A DNA stretch of 64,000 nt, from the NCBI RefSeq assembly GCF_004363045.1, contig NZ_SNYJ01000004.1:220575-284574 (forward strand). Direction: 5' to 3'. The notes below the pieces were generated by a model. It made no database searches and had not been told where the DNA came from. It saw only the letters and a program-made list of their open reading frames with translations. A program made the position numbers and the translations under genes. Origin of the DNA: Aureibacillus halotolerans. Its GTDB lineage: Bacteria; Bacillota; Bacilli; Bacillales; DSM-28697. Positions 26,543 through 35,690 of this stretch are shown piece by piece (the stretch's first letter is position 1; each line of letters starts with the position of its first letter).

Positions 26543-27826
26543 CTATTGGAGGTTTTCTTCAACAATCTTTTGTGCCTCAGCAGCCGCTTCTTCTGGAGAA
26601 GCTCCGCCCAAAACATTTTCGATTGATGATAAAACGGCCTTTTCCACTTGCGCGTTGGTAATCATATAACGCGGTTGAAAGCGAGTCTCTTTTTCTGATA
26701 ACCAGTACGCTGTGTTTTGAAGAGATTCATCCTCGTAGGTCACATCTTTCACTGTTAAATGCTGACCCGTTTCATTAGCATAGTAAGAAGCTACTTCCGG
26801 CTGACTGAGATAATCAATAAATGCCTTTGCCGCTTCTTTTTTCTCAGAATTCTCATTCACTGCCAACATAAAGGTCGCTGTGTGAATGCCATCATATCTT
26901 TTTTGATCCTCAGACACAGTGATAGGTGCAAGGAGATCCAACGAAAGCTCTGGATTTAGTTCTTTTAACGAAGACATGTGGTAGGATCCTGTCGCCAGCA
27001 TTGCTGCTTCGCCTCTTGCAACAAGGGCCATAGCCGCATCCTGCTGCGTACCTAGAGGGTTGTCTTGGAAGTACCCCAGATCCAACAATTCCTTGATTTG
27101 CGTTAAGGTTTTGACCCACCACTCATCAGTTAACGAAGCTTCACCAGCCCCAAGTTTCTCAAAAATACCGTCTTCTGAGTTGTTCATGACCATGCTATTC
27201 ATAAACTGGCCAACCCCGATATCAGCCGCAGGAATTGCAATTGGCGCTATCCCCTTTTCATCGAGCGCTTTGGCCATAGCGAGGAACCCTTCCCAGCTTT
27301 GTGGGATTTCATCAAAACCCGCTGCTTCAATGAGATCTTTGTTATACACCGGCATATTAAACACCATCTGATACGGAAGTGCATACTGCTTGCCATCTAC
27401 CTGCCCAACTTCAATTGGAGTTTCCTCAAAATTTGAAACGAATGCTTCTTCCGTCAAATCTGCCATCAAGCCCGCCTTCTTCATAATTTCAAATTGTGAG
27501 CCTGGGAAGACCGCAAAAACGTCCCCGACAGAACCTGAGCGCAGCATTTGTTGGGCATTCGATTGGTACTGCTCTGATGGATACGTATTCATTTCGACTT
27601 GAACGCTTTGGTTAGCGCTTTCAAAATCTGAGATGATTTTCTCAAATGCATCCACATCTTCCCCACGCCAATGAATAAAGCTGATTTGCGTGACATCTTC
27701 CCCTGTTGTCGTATCTCCTGACGATGCAGTCTCCCCTCCACTGCTTCCACTGCCTGCACATCCAGCTACTGTCAGCATGGAAATTAAACCAAAACTGCCG
27801 ATATACTTTCTAAGCCTAGATTTCAT
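26543..27826 (-). CDS. ABC sugar importer solute-binding lipoprotein
   Basis: 427 residues. Signal peptide MKSRLRKYIGSFGL... with lipobox LTVAGC (cleavage before Cys at about 24). A bacterial SBP family 1 fold follows (ISFIHWRGEDVDAFEKIISDFE, GSVGDVFAVFPGSQ). It is the first gene of the ten-gene operon and determines what is imported. Start at ATG 27826 set by GGGAGG at 27840-27835; the longer frame to 27898 runs into the promoter and operator. Confidence 0.88.
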   Translation of the reverse strand: MKSRLRKYIGSFGLISMLTVAGCAGSGSSGGETASSGDTTTGEDVTQISFIHWRGEDVDAFEKIISDFESANQSVQVEMNTYPSEQYQSNAQQMLRSGSVGDVFAVFPGSQFEIMKKAGLMADLTEEAFVSNFEETPIEVGQVDGKQYALPYQMVFNMPVYNKDLIEAAGFDEIPQSWEGFLAMAKALDEKGIAPIAIPAADIGVGQFMNSMVMNNSEDGIFEKLGAGEASLTDEWWVKTLTQIKELLDLGYFQDNPLGTQQDAAMALVARGEAAMLATGSYHMSSLKELNPELSLDLLAPITVSEDQKRYDGIHTATFMLAVNENSEKKEAAKAFIDYLSQPEVASYYANETGQHLTVKDVTYEDESLQNTAYWLSEKETRFQPRYMITNAQVEKAVLSSIENVLGGASPEEAAAEAQKIVEENLQ

Positions 27827-27867
27827 CAAATATACCTCCCTATCCCAATTCATAACTATCTTTAATA

Positions 27868-27917
27868 AAAGGTCGTTACCTTTAATGACATTATACACAG
27901 AAATTAAGCGCTTTCAA
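27868..27917 (-). promoter_or_regulatory. Operon promoter with cre box and GGT-N4-ACC operator
   Basis: Minus strand: TTGAAA (27917-27912), 16-bp spacer, TATAAT (27895-27890). The cre-like TGAAAGCGCTTAAT (27916-27903) overlaps the -35. The palindrome AAAGGTAACGACCTTT (27883-27868) covers the start of transcription. Spacing and order repeat those at 16105-16149, so CcpA and the GntR/UTRA protein should control both transcripts. Confidence 0.8.
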
Positions 27918-28084
27918 TAGTTTTTTCTAGTTTTTTTTATCATTACCGTATTTCTTTACAAAGCTTTTTCACATAAGACCGTTACAAAGGGAGAGATGAG
28001 CGAACTCCCAAATTATTCCATATAAGAAGATTTACAGACCCATTTATCAACAACTTTCTCCTGTTTTTCTTCCTCCCGTTTTAC

Positions 28085-28126
28085 AAAAAAAGCGCACGAT
28101 GGATCGACATTCGACCCTCGTCCGCT
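28085..28126 (-). terminator. Terminator of the second ABC importer operon
   Basis: AGCG-CACGA-ATCGA pairs with TCGA-TCGT-CGCT. The A run at 28084-28091 is the T tail on the minus strand, about 40 bp past the permease stop. Confidence 0.7.
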
Positions 28127-28167
28127 TCATTGATTGTTTGACTAAACTGTGGGAAACGTTCTCAAAC

Positions 28168-28998
28168 TTACGATTTCACAGCACCTGCGACGCCTTCCAT
28201 AAAGTAACGTTGCATAAAGATGAACACAAGCATAACTGGTAGGAGAGAAATTGTAGCGCCCGCGGTCATCCCAACATAATCCGCTGTATAGGTCCCTACA
28301 AAATTTTGCATCCCAACGGCAAGCGTCCGCAGTTCAGGCTTACTCGCGGTCAGCACAAGCGGTAGTAAGAACGAACTCCATGTCCAGATAAATTGCATAA
28401 TCGCCGTTGTCGCAATAATCGGTGCACTAAGCGGCAGCATGACATTAAAGAAGGTGCGTAGAAATCCTGCCCCGTCCATTTCAGCGGCTTCTTCAATCTC
28501 ATTCGGAATCCGTGCAAAGAAGGAGGCAAACATGAGAATAAACAAAACGTGCGCCCCCGAGGACTCGGCAACGATCACACCGAATAACGAGTTAGACAAG
28601 CCGAGATCACTAATAATTTGAAATAAAGGGATGACAGTATACCCTTTTGGAATAAACATAATCGCAACAACGATGAACATGATTGTTTTCTGCCCTGGGA
28701 ACTGCACTCTACCAAGGGCATAACCAGTAAGTGCACAAAGTACAATAACGATGAACACGACCGACACAGTGAAAATGACGGTGTTCAAGAAGTAATCCGA
28801 AAAATTAGCGCTGTCCCATGCCCGAAGATAATTCTCCCATTGAGGGTCCTCAGGCAATGGCTGAATGCCACTCGTCAAAAACTCACGATTGGTTTTTAAA
28901 GATGAAAGAACCATCCAGATGAATGGATAGATCCAGATCAATCCTAAAACGGAAAGAAACACATGAAGGAATATGCGAGCTTTTTTGCTTGAGATCAC
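28168..28998 (-). CDS. ABC sugar importer permease (GanQ/MalG type)
   Basis: 276 residues, six helices, EAA loop EAAEMDGAGFLRTFFNVMLPLSAP (about 168-191), tail RYFMEGVAGAVKS. GTG start 28998 overlaps the stop of the preceding permease gene by four bases (GTGA), so translation is coupled. Part of a three-gene importer under the same operator as the galactanase genes. Confidence 0.9.
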   Translation of the reverse strand: MISSKKARIFLHVFLSVLGLIWIYPFIWMVLSSLKTNREFLTSGIQPLPEDPQWENYLRAWDSANFSDYFLNTVIFTVSVVFIVIVLCALTGYALGRVQFPGQKTIMFIVVAIMFIPKGYTVIPLFQIISDLGLSNSLFGVIVAESSGAHVLFILMFASFFARIPNEIEEAAEMDGAGFLRTFFNVMLPLSAPIIATTAIMQFIWTWSSFLLPLVLTASKPELRTLAVGMQNFVGTYTADYVGMTAGATISLLPVMLVFIFMQRYFMEGVAGAVKS

Positions 28999-29984
28999 GC
29001 TTTCTTCCTCCCTTTTTTCCGATTTTCTCTAAATTTGCGTAGCTCTGCTTGGAAACTGGCGCCTCCAAATGCGAGGCTAATCACAAATGTAATCATTCCT
29101 AAAAGAACGCCCGCGGCAGACGCATACCCCATTCGTGTATCTCCACCGGTCGTATCACTAGAAAATGCATAATTGTAAATAAACAAATCCAAGGTTTCTG
29201 TTTGGTAATACGGTCCTCCGTTGGTCAACGTTTTGACCAAATCAAAGGCATTGATTCCACCGACAATGGACAGTAGCATGATCACTGCAAAAATAGGTTT
29301 TAATAAGGGCAACGTGATATGTCTCAACGTTCTCCAAAATCCCGCACCATCTAGCTGCGCTGATTCATAGAGCTCATTAGGGATGGACTGAAGTCCAGCA
29401 AGCCAATAGACCATATTGATGCCCAGACCTTTCCATGCACCAACGACAATTAAAATCCCCATCGCCAACGTGGCATCACTAAGGAAAGGAATCGGTCGTT
29501 CAGAGAGATGTAATCCGGTAATAATGGCATTGGCGAGACCGTTGATTCCAAAAATACTACTCATAATGATTCCAACAATGGCTGTCGTTGTGACTACAGG
29601 CAAGAAGTAAATCGTTCGGTAAAATCCTTTACCTTTCATTCGTTGGTCATTCAAAATGATTGCAAGAATTAGAGCGAACCCAACACTTAAGACTGTCGTG
29701 CCTGCTACATAATAAAAGGAGTTCAGAAGAGACGCCCAAAATCTGTCTGATGTAAGGAGTTGCCAATAGTTTGCGAAGCCAACAAAATCATCCAGAGGAC
29801 CGATCCCTGACCAATCATAAAAAGAATAGACATAGCTCATGATAATCGGATACAGCGAAAAAACAAAAAACATGATAATTTGCGGAAAAAGAAACACATA
29901 TGCCCAGATATAGCGCTGGCGTTTTCGCTTGCTCAATTTCTTAGGACGAGAGGCAGTGACCACATCTTCCGTTTTGCGTATCAT
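28995..29984 (-). CDS. ABC sugar importer permease (GanP/MalF type)
   Basis: 329 residues. A basic cytoplasmic N-terminus (RPKKLSKRKRQR) precedes six helices; EAA loop ESAQLDGAGFWRTLRHITLPLLKP at about 214-237. Pairs with the downstream MalG-type permease. ATG 29984. Confidence 0.9.
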   Translation of the reverse strand: MIRKTEDVVTASRPKKLSKRKRQRYIWAYVFLFPQIIMFFVFSLYPIIMSYVYSFYDWSGIGPLDDFVGFANYWQLLTSDRFWASLLNSFYYVAGTTVLSVGFALILAIILNDQRMKGKGFYRTIYFLPVVTTTAIVGIIMSSIFGINGLANAIITGLHLSERPIPFLSDATLAMGILIVVGAWKGLGINMVYWLAGLQSIPNELYESAQLDGAGFWRTLRHITLPLLKPIFAVIMLLSIVGGINAFDLVKTLTNGGPYYQTETLDLFIYNYAFSSDTTGGDTRMGYASAAGVLLGMITFVISLAFGGASFQAELRKFRENRKKGRKKA

Positions 29985-30058
29985 GACGCTATGCTCCTTT
30001 CAGTAGAGGGATGTAAGGCATAGGCGCTATCGCCCTATGCCTTACAATCTGCTTTTGC

Positions 30059-31480
30059 TTATTTATAATCTTCCGCCGTAAAAGGCTCAAACGGTGTCCA
30101 ATTTTCAAAGATGAAATCTTCTCGTGAAACGTCTGGATGTTGTTCGAGCGTTTCACTAAACATTGCACGGTGCTTCTCTTCTTGCTTTTTCAATTCAGCT
30201 TCAACATCTGGAACTGCTCCAGCGAGATAGCCACCAATCAGTGCTCCACTATCCTGAGCGTCCAGTTTTCCTGTATAGTCACGCTGAAATTCAATGATCG
30301 CTAAGTTATTCTGCACAGGGTTTGGTACTGAGATAGCCAGTTCATTCATGAGATCTCGAATGTCGGCAAATTGAGGATATGCCGCTTCACCGCCAACATC
30401 TTTTTTCGCTGGAATGCCGATACCCGGCTCAACGTACAATGTCTGATGAAGATTTTCAATCGAATACTCTAGAAAGATTTTAACTTCTTCCCAATGCTCT
30501 GTATCTTGACTTACGCTGAACCCGTCTACTTGACGACCTGCTGGATAATAATATGGATCGCCATTTTTCGTAGGGATAGGCACTACGCCCCAATCAGTAA
30601 ATCCATAACTGTTCGTTAACTGCATGCCAGTCCAGTTCCCGCTAATCCAGAAAGCATTGGCACCTGCTGTGAAATTTGCTTCTGCTTTTGAAACATTCGT
30701 TTCTATGCTGGCAGGAGCCATGACACCTTCGTCAAGCAAGCGCTTTAAATAATGAATAGATTCTATTTTTCCTGGTTGTGTAAACGTAGGCTGACCTTCT
30801 TTATAATTCATGTTCCAAGGGACCTCAGGTGTAATAGCCGTACTCATCATGTTGACAAGACCTTCGTTCGCCCATCCTTCGTTTGTCCAGGATAGTGGAT
30901 AAATTGTATCGCCTGACGCTGCTCTAAGCTCTTTGCCAAACTCCACAAACTCATCCCAACTCCTCGGAATGTCGCTCTCCGTGTAACCAAACTCTTCTAA
31001 AATCGATTTGTTGTAATACATAATGTACGCACCACTTTTTGGTGATAGGAACGGGAATACATACACATTATCGTTTAATGTTGTACCGTTTTCTGTCCAA
31101 ACACCTTCTACGAATTGTGATTTCACATCTTCAGTAAACACTTCATTTAGGTTTTTGACAGCATCTGCCTCAACCAAATCTTTTAAACCAAGGGCAGTGG
31201 TAAAAATATCTGGCAACTGGTCCTCAGATAAAGCTGTTTGAAGCTGTGCATAATGCGAATCGAGCGGCAAATCCTGTTTTTCTATTTTAATGTTCGGGTG
31301 TTCTTTCTCAAAATCACTAATCAATTTATCGAAGGGATCTCGTAGCTCAGGGTACCGATTCCAAAGCGTTAAAGTCACCGCATCTTCTGAACTTCCTGTT
31401 TCTTCTCCTCCCCCGCTACAAGCCGCAAGTATACCAAGACTTAATATCAACAAAAGACCAAAAGACCAGAATCTTTTCAT
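30059..31480 (-). CDS. ABC sugar importer solute-binding lipoprotein
   Basis: 473 residues. Signal peptide with lipobox ILAAC (Cys at about 21), then an SBP family 1 fold (TLTLWNRYPELRDPFDKLISDFEKEHPNIKI, DIFTTALGLKDLVEADAV). First gene of the importer operon. The promoter carries a cre box and a 23-bp palindrome shared with the galactanase operon, so galacto-oligosaccharides are a likely ligand (GanS-like role). ATG 31480 after AGGGGGAT. Confidence 0.87.
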   Translation of the reverse strand: MKRFWSFGLLLILSLGILAACSGGGEETGSSEDAVTLTLWNRYPELRDPFDKLISDFEKEHPNIKIEKQDLPLDSHYAQLQTALSEDQLPDIFTTALGLKDLVEADAVKNLNEVFTEDVKSQFVEGVWTENGTTLNDNVYVFPFLSPKSGAYIMYYNKSILEEFGYTESDIPRSWDEFVEFGKELRAASGDTIYPLSWTNEGWANEGLVNMMSTAITPEVPWNMNYKEGQPTFTQPGKIESIHYLKRLLDEGVMAPASIETNVSKAEANFTAGANAFWISGNWTGMQLTNSYGFTDWGVVPIPTKNGDPYYYPAGRQVDGFSVSQDTEHWEEVKIFLEYSIENLHQTLYVEPGIGIPAKKDVGGEAAYPQFADIRDLMNELAISVPNPVQNNLAIIEFQRDYTGKLDAQDSGALIGGYLAGAVPDVEAELKKQEEKHRAMFSETLEQHPDVSREDFIFENWTPFEPFTAEDYK

Positions 31481-31508
31481 AGTATCCCCCTAAGTGAAAT
31501 AGTTTATC

Positions 31509-31531
31509 TAAATTAAGTTAATTAATTTAGT
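31509..31531 (-). promoter_or_regulatory. Operator palindrome CTAAATTAA-N5-TTAATTTAG
   Basis: Nine-base arms CTAAATTAA and TTAATTTAG around GTTAA, 29 bp before the binding-protein gene and downstream of its -10. A copy differing at one base lies at 50270-50292 before the galactanases. Confidence 0.7.
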
Positions 31532-31538
31532 TAAAATT

Positions 31539-31567
31539 ATCATACTGATAGCGTTTACAAATGTCAA
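31539..31567 (-). promoter_or_regulatory. Promoter with cre box in the spacer
   Basis: Minus strand TTGACA (31567-31562), 17-bp spacer, TATGAT (31544-31539). The cre TGTAAACGCTATCA (31559-31546) fits the CcpA consensus at every fixed position and fills the spacer. Confidence 0.8.
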
Positions 31568-31794
31568 TAACCGTTTTTTATTTTCTGAACTCATTTTACC
31601 ATTCATTGTATTCTCAATAACGCTACTGTTGAGTTAAATCATTCTTTTTCAAGTGATAAAATACCAATAAAATATTTTACTTGACTCCTCTTGTGCACCT
31701 CATTATTTTGAGTGAATAATTCTTATTGTATTATGTGTATTAAGTGTTATAATACACTAATCAAGATTATACATCCAGCAAAAGGAGGAGAACT

Positions 31795-32172
31795 ATGGAA
31801 GAAAGACAGGTAGGCCAGCTTTTCTTTTCTTTAGATCCGAGCAAACCGCTCTACGAACAGCTTGTGCAGCAAATCCAAAGCTATATTGCTATAGGAACGA
31901 TGAACCCTGGAGATAAAATAGCCGCAGTTAGGGAAATGGCGCAGGCGCTAAAAATCAATCCAAACACGGTTATGCGCGCATACCAAGAATTGGAGCGTGA
32001 AGGGTTGACAGAACAGCGCCGTGGTCAAGGTACTTTTGTTACGACGGATCATGAGCGTATTCGTGCCTTCCGCTCCCGTCTAGCGCTAGAAACCGTGGAT
32101 GAGTTCATGGAGAAAATGCGGAATTTAGGCTATTCATTAGAAGAAATGAGACGGTTTATCGAAGAAAAATAG
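31795..32172 (+). CDS. GntR family regulator, YtrA subfamily
   Basis: 125 residues. Winged helix at about 12-75 (SKPLYEQLVQQIQSYIAIGTMNPGDKIAAVREMAQALKINPNTVMRAYQELEREGL), with the short C-terminal dimerisation helices of the YtrA type and no effector domain. YtrA repressors normally control the ABC transporter genes that follow. Here the following ABC ATPase gene is broken, so the regulator may have lost its target. ATG 31795 after AAGGAGGAG. Confidence 0.85.
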   Translation: MEERQVGQLFFSLDPSKPLYEQLVQQIQSYIAIGTMNPGDKIAAVREMAQALKINPNTVMRAYQELEREGLTEQRRGQGTFVTTDHERIRAFRSRLALETVDEFMEKMRNLGYSLEEMRRFIEEK

Positions 32173-32190
32173 AAAGGTGGAAGTTTAAAA

Positions 32191-32929
32191 ATGACGGAAC
32201 AAGCGATCATTACCTTCAATAAGGTGAGCAAACAGTTAGGAAGAAAGATGGCGTTACAGGACTGCACCTTTTCACTTCCAAAAGGAGGGATCGTAGGCGT
32301 TTTTGTTCCGAACGGGGCAGGAAAAAGCACGCTGTTCCGATTGCTCGCCGATTTCATTCAGCCTGACAAGGGAGACATCACACTTTTTGGGGACCCCCAG
32401 GTGGTGGGGCATGGAACCACATTGCTTATTTGCCCGAGCAATCTTTTTGGCCGACCGATCGCGACTTGATTTCGTCTAGCGAGATTAAGGATAAAACGGG
32501 GCAGCAATCAATCGATTGGGCGGCTCAGCATCTTCCTCATTTTAATAAGGCTGATGCAGAAGCTTTTGCCACGTTGCTGGACGTCCCCCTTGATGTCTAA
32601 TCTCAAGATCTATATCTGGTCAAAGCGCGCGTTTTATATGAATGATGACAATGGCTCGGCAGTTGCCTCTGCTTATGTTGGATGAACCCTTTGCAGGCAT
32701 CGATATCATGTCACGCGACCGAATCATTGATGCCTTGATTAAACGGGTCAGTGACGACCCTGACCAAACCGTCCTCCTCTGTTCACAAGAAATTCGCGAT
32801 CTGGGCGGATTACTCGATTACGTTGTGTTCTTGGATCAAGGCAAGGTGGTGCTCACAGGAGAGGTCGAGCAACTTCGTCGTGAGCACGGTTCCATGACCT
32901 CTTTGTACCGAAAATTGGCCACCGCTTAA
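32191..32929 (+). pseudogene. Broken ABC transporter ATPase (YtrB-like)
   Basis: The start is intact with Walker A NGAGKST (ATG 32191), but the frame is lost near 32425. The missing part reads on in another frame (LPEQSFWPTDRDL...), hits TAA at 32598-32600, and shifts again before 32642, where Walker B LLMLDEPFAGID and the switch His-region resume. The ABC signature has decayed to LYLVKAR. Two frameshifts plus a stop make a functional ATPase unlikely. Lies 18 bp after the YtrA-type regulator. Confidence 0.88.
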
Positions 32930-32949
32930 ACGCGAACTTACAAACAAAA

Positions 32950-32982
32950 AAATGCCCCCGTTCATTTTTGAACAGGGGTTTT
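32950..32982 (+). terminator. Terminator after the broken ATPase gene
   Basis: CCCCCGTTCA pairs with TGAACAGGGG around TTTT, followed by TTTT. Confidence 0.75.
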
Positions 32983-33006
32983 GTCGCTGCGTTCTATACG
33001 TAGAAG

Positions 33007-33990
33007 CTATTCGACCCAATCAAACAACACACCAATGTAGTCTTCTTTTGCCTCCGAAAGCCCTTGGTACGCTTCCTTAGCGTTTTGCGGTTTCAACATG
33101 TGGCTAATTAAAGGAGCGACGTGCAGCTGACCAGAACGCATCAACTCGAACACAATACGTGTGTTTCGTTCCATTGAATGTTTTTCATACGGGTGTGCTT
33201 TCATAGGGTACCGCCATTCATGGGCACCTTTCAGTGTAACGCTCCCCTTTTCGTGCAGATGTGTGTGTCGCAAAACATCGGTCAAATTAGTGGTATAGTC
33301 TGTTCGCGGGGTTCCCAACAAAATGCACTCTCCAAAAGGAGCCACCCATGAGAGTGCTTCATGAAGCACCTGTGGCTGACCCGTTGCCTCAATAAACGTA
33401 TTGAACTTCTTTGGCCCTATGTCTGAGAACGAAAGTACCGCCTGCTTAATGCCACAACGTTGTGCCAATGTCACGCGTTCCTTTGAGAGGTCCATGCCCG
33501 TGACGACGCCACCTTGAAGTTGAGCAAGCTGAGCGGCAAAATTTCCAACGAGCCCTAATCCAGTGACAGCAACTTGGTCGCCAAGTTCAATTTCCGACAC
33601 ACGCAGTGCCGTAAAAGCAACTGTCGCTAAGCGAGCAAAAAGCGCAATTGAAGGCTCTAAGTCATTAGGCACATGCACCACCAGCTCACTGGCGCGAACA
33701 ATTTCATATGTACAATGCTTGCCATAATGAAAGACAAGGTCACCCTGAGCCACATGTTCGACGTCAGCTCCCACTTCAATGACTGTGCTTACCGCTGCAT
33801 ACCCAGGTATTTGCGGCATCTGAAACCACTGTTCTCCACCTGATAGACAAGCGAGCTCGGTGCCTGGACTAATAAGACTAAATCTCTTTTTCACCAAAAC
33901 CTCTGTCGCCTTCAGTTGTGGTCTATCAAATGCCTCCGTTCGCCATTCCACAACCCCTGGTGCCGTAAATACAATCTGTTGATTATTCAA
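33007..33990 (-). CDS. Zinc-type medium-chain dehydrogenase/reductase
   Basis: 327 residues. GroES-like N-terminal domain (SLISPGTELACLSGGE, IPGYAAVSTVIEVG), then a Rossmann domain with VTGLGLVGNFAAQLAQ (about 158-173). The family oxidises or reduces sugar alcohols or related compounds. It resembles the BchC/YjmD-like group with SPGTEL. The substrate is unknown. It is the only intact member of a decayed minus-strand operon with the PHP hydrolase and permease fragments upstream. TTG 33990 after AAAGGGGA. Confidence 0.8.
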   Translation of the reverse strand: MNNQQIVFTAPGVVEWRTEAFDRPQLKATEVLVKKRFSLISPGTELACLSGGEQWFQMPQIPGYAAVSTVIEVGADVEHVAQGDLVFHYGKHCTYEIVRASELVVHVPNDLEPSIALFARLATVAFTALRVSEIELGDQVAVTGLGLVGNFAAQLAQLQGGVVTGMDLSKERVTLAQRCGIKQAVLSFSDIGPKKFNTFIEATGQPQVLHEALSWVAPFGECILLGTPRTDYTTNLTDVLRHTHLHEKGSVTLKGAHEWRYPMKAHPYEKHSMERNTRIVFELMRSGQLHVAPLISHMLKPQNAKEAYQGLSEAKEDYIGVLFDWVE

Positions 33991-34138
33991 AACAACATCC
34001 CCTTTATCATCACCGATATCAGTTTTGTTTGTCGTCTTGCTCTAGTTGTTTTGTTTGTCTACTCTTTTTCGGTAGGGATGTTGTATTGTCCTTTATTGCC
34101 ATGATTTTCACTAGTGAAAATCGAGCCACGTCAGCGCA

Positions 34139-35441
34139 CTAGGTGTAAAGAAAACACGACGAGAATATTGCACTTGTGTCCATTAGGGTTAAAGAGAAGT
34201 ATTCTACCGATGTGGTCAAAAAATTAAGCAATAATCCTTCACCTTCAGACCAAAGCTCTACACGATAGAAATGAGCAGCCGCAACCCTGACATCACTGGA
34301 CCAATTGTCAACAGATTCAGGGATGACATAGCGTTCCTCTACTCCCTTCTCTGAGAAAAGTTTGACGACTTGACCCGCTTTTGCCCCTGATACAGCAACT
34401 TGAGGCTTCCCTTTTTTAACTCCTACACTGGCGTGTCCTTTTTGAATGGCAATTCGCGGTCCTTCCAAAGTTGAACTGATGCAAACCCACCCTTTTCGAA
34501 TAGCCTCTAGAATACTTTCGACCGTCCTTGCCTTCGCCAAAACCCAGGTTGTTGGCGTTCCGTGCTCGACATTCGGATCTGGCCTATGCGTATCACTTCC
34601 TCCAATAGCCGTAATCCCGTTGCCACGAACCAACTGTTCGTGCCACCAAGAAACCGCTCGCTTTTTCATTGATAAGCCGCCATGGACCATTCCATACCTC
34701 GACAGCCTGCAAATGATGTGGCCATTCCCATGGACAGCCATCATCAAACGGATGATTCACGATCCAGACATCACCACGTTTCTTCACTGCATTCATAAGC
34801 TCAGTTGCTTTCTGATCTGTACGGATACGAAAAGATTCAAGTGGCTCCTGACCACCAAGAATGTTGGCATGCCCTTTATACGTTGACCATTCCACACCCG
34901 GAATAACCATCACCCCGTCATGCCAAAAGCCACAACGATTTTTGCGAAGTCGTATTGTGGTCGGTTGTAGCAATAAAATCAAGCCCTTTTTCTTTGCAAT
35001 TCGGAAGGTGTCTTCTATTGTAAAGCTACCATCGGAATGTTCCGTATGCATATGCAAGTCGCCTTTAAGCCACACAGGCACATCAGTACGCTGTTGTTTT
35101 ATAGTGACAAACACTTTACAAATGTGAGGAACTCGATACGCACCAAGGATAATATTCCATACCCCACAGTGCAAACGACCACGCTTATATTCTGGTGTCG
35201 CTTCACGCTCAGAGATAACAAAATGATCACAGGCACCCCCGCTCCAGCCGCAAAACTGATAGGGATCCTCTATTCCGAGATCGATGACTGCACCGTCATC
35301 CTTTCCTGTAAAGCTGTAGGATACATCCAGTCGGTCCGTAGCTTCATCCACCGTAAAGGGGAGAGTGACATACTCTTTTTCCTCCTGCGGGTGAATTTCA
35401 TAAACCAACGTTTTCATATCTTCTGAGAGCAATTGATTCAT
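34139..35441 (-). pseudogene. Broken PHP-domain metallohydrolase (CehA/McbA-like)
   Basis: The N-terminal part starts at 35441 (GGAGG upstream) and includes the PHP signature GDLHMHTEHSDG. Around 34985 the frame is lost: the conserved FIATTDHNT segment reads in another frame and returns near 34930. A further shift near 34690 moves the C-terminal half (GITAIGGSDTHRPDPN, PTTWVLA) into a third reading. In the intact family this is one protein of about 430 residues hydrolysing phosphoesters or similar bonds. Several independent frameshifts show decay. Confidence 0.88.
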
Positions 35442-35450
35442 ATCGTCCTC

Positions 35451-35690
35451 CTATCCCTTTGTTGAGCCAACCATGATGGCTTTGACAAAGTATTTCTGCA
35501 CAAATGGATAGATAATCAATAAAGGCACAAGGGCAATCATGATACCGGCCATGTGAACATTTGGTGTAAAAAAGGTACTGCTGGAAGTCGCATCAGAGGC
35601 AATCACCATTGATTGAAGGGCCAGCTGCAGCGTGTATTTTGTTTGATCGGTGATATACAAAAACGCGGGTGTAGTTTGGTTCCAGCGGCT
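35451..35690 (-). pseudogene. Truncated ABC permease (LplC/YtcP type), C-terminal end only
   Basis: About 80 codons read WNQTTPAFLYITDQTKYTLQ and on to the typical end VQKYFVKAIMVGSTKG. The N-terminal two thirds with the EAA loop are missing; homology stops at about 35690 where unrelated sequence begins. It is the remnant of a sugar importer that once stood before the PHP and dehydrogenase genes. Confidence 0.82.

Noticed and set aside
27970..27996. GACCGTTAC string upstream of the importer promoter as another operator
   Set aside because: Does not keep the GGT-N4-ACC symmetry of the two good sites.
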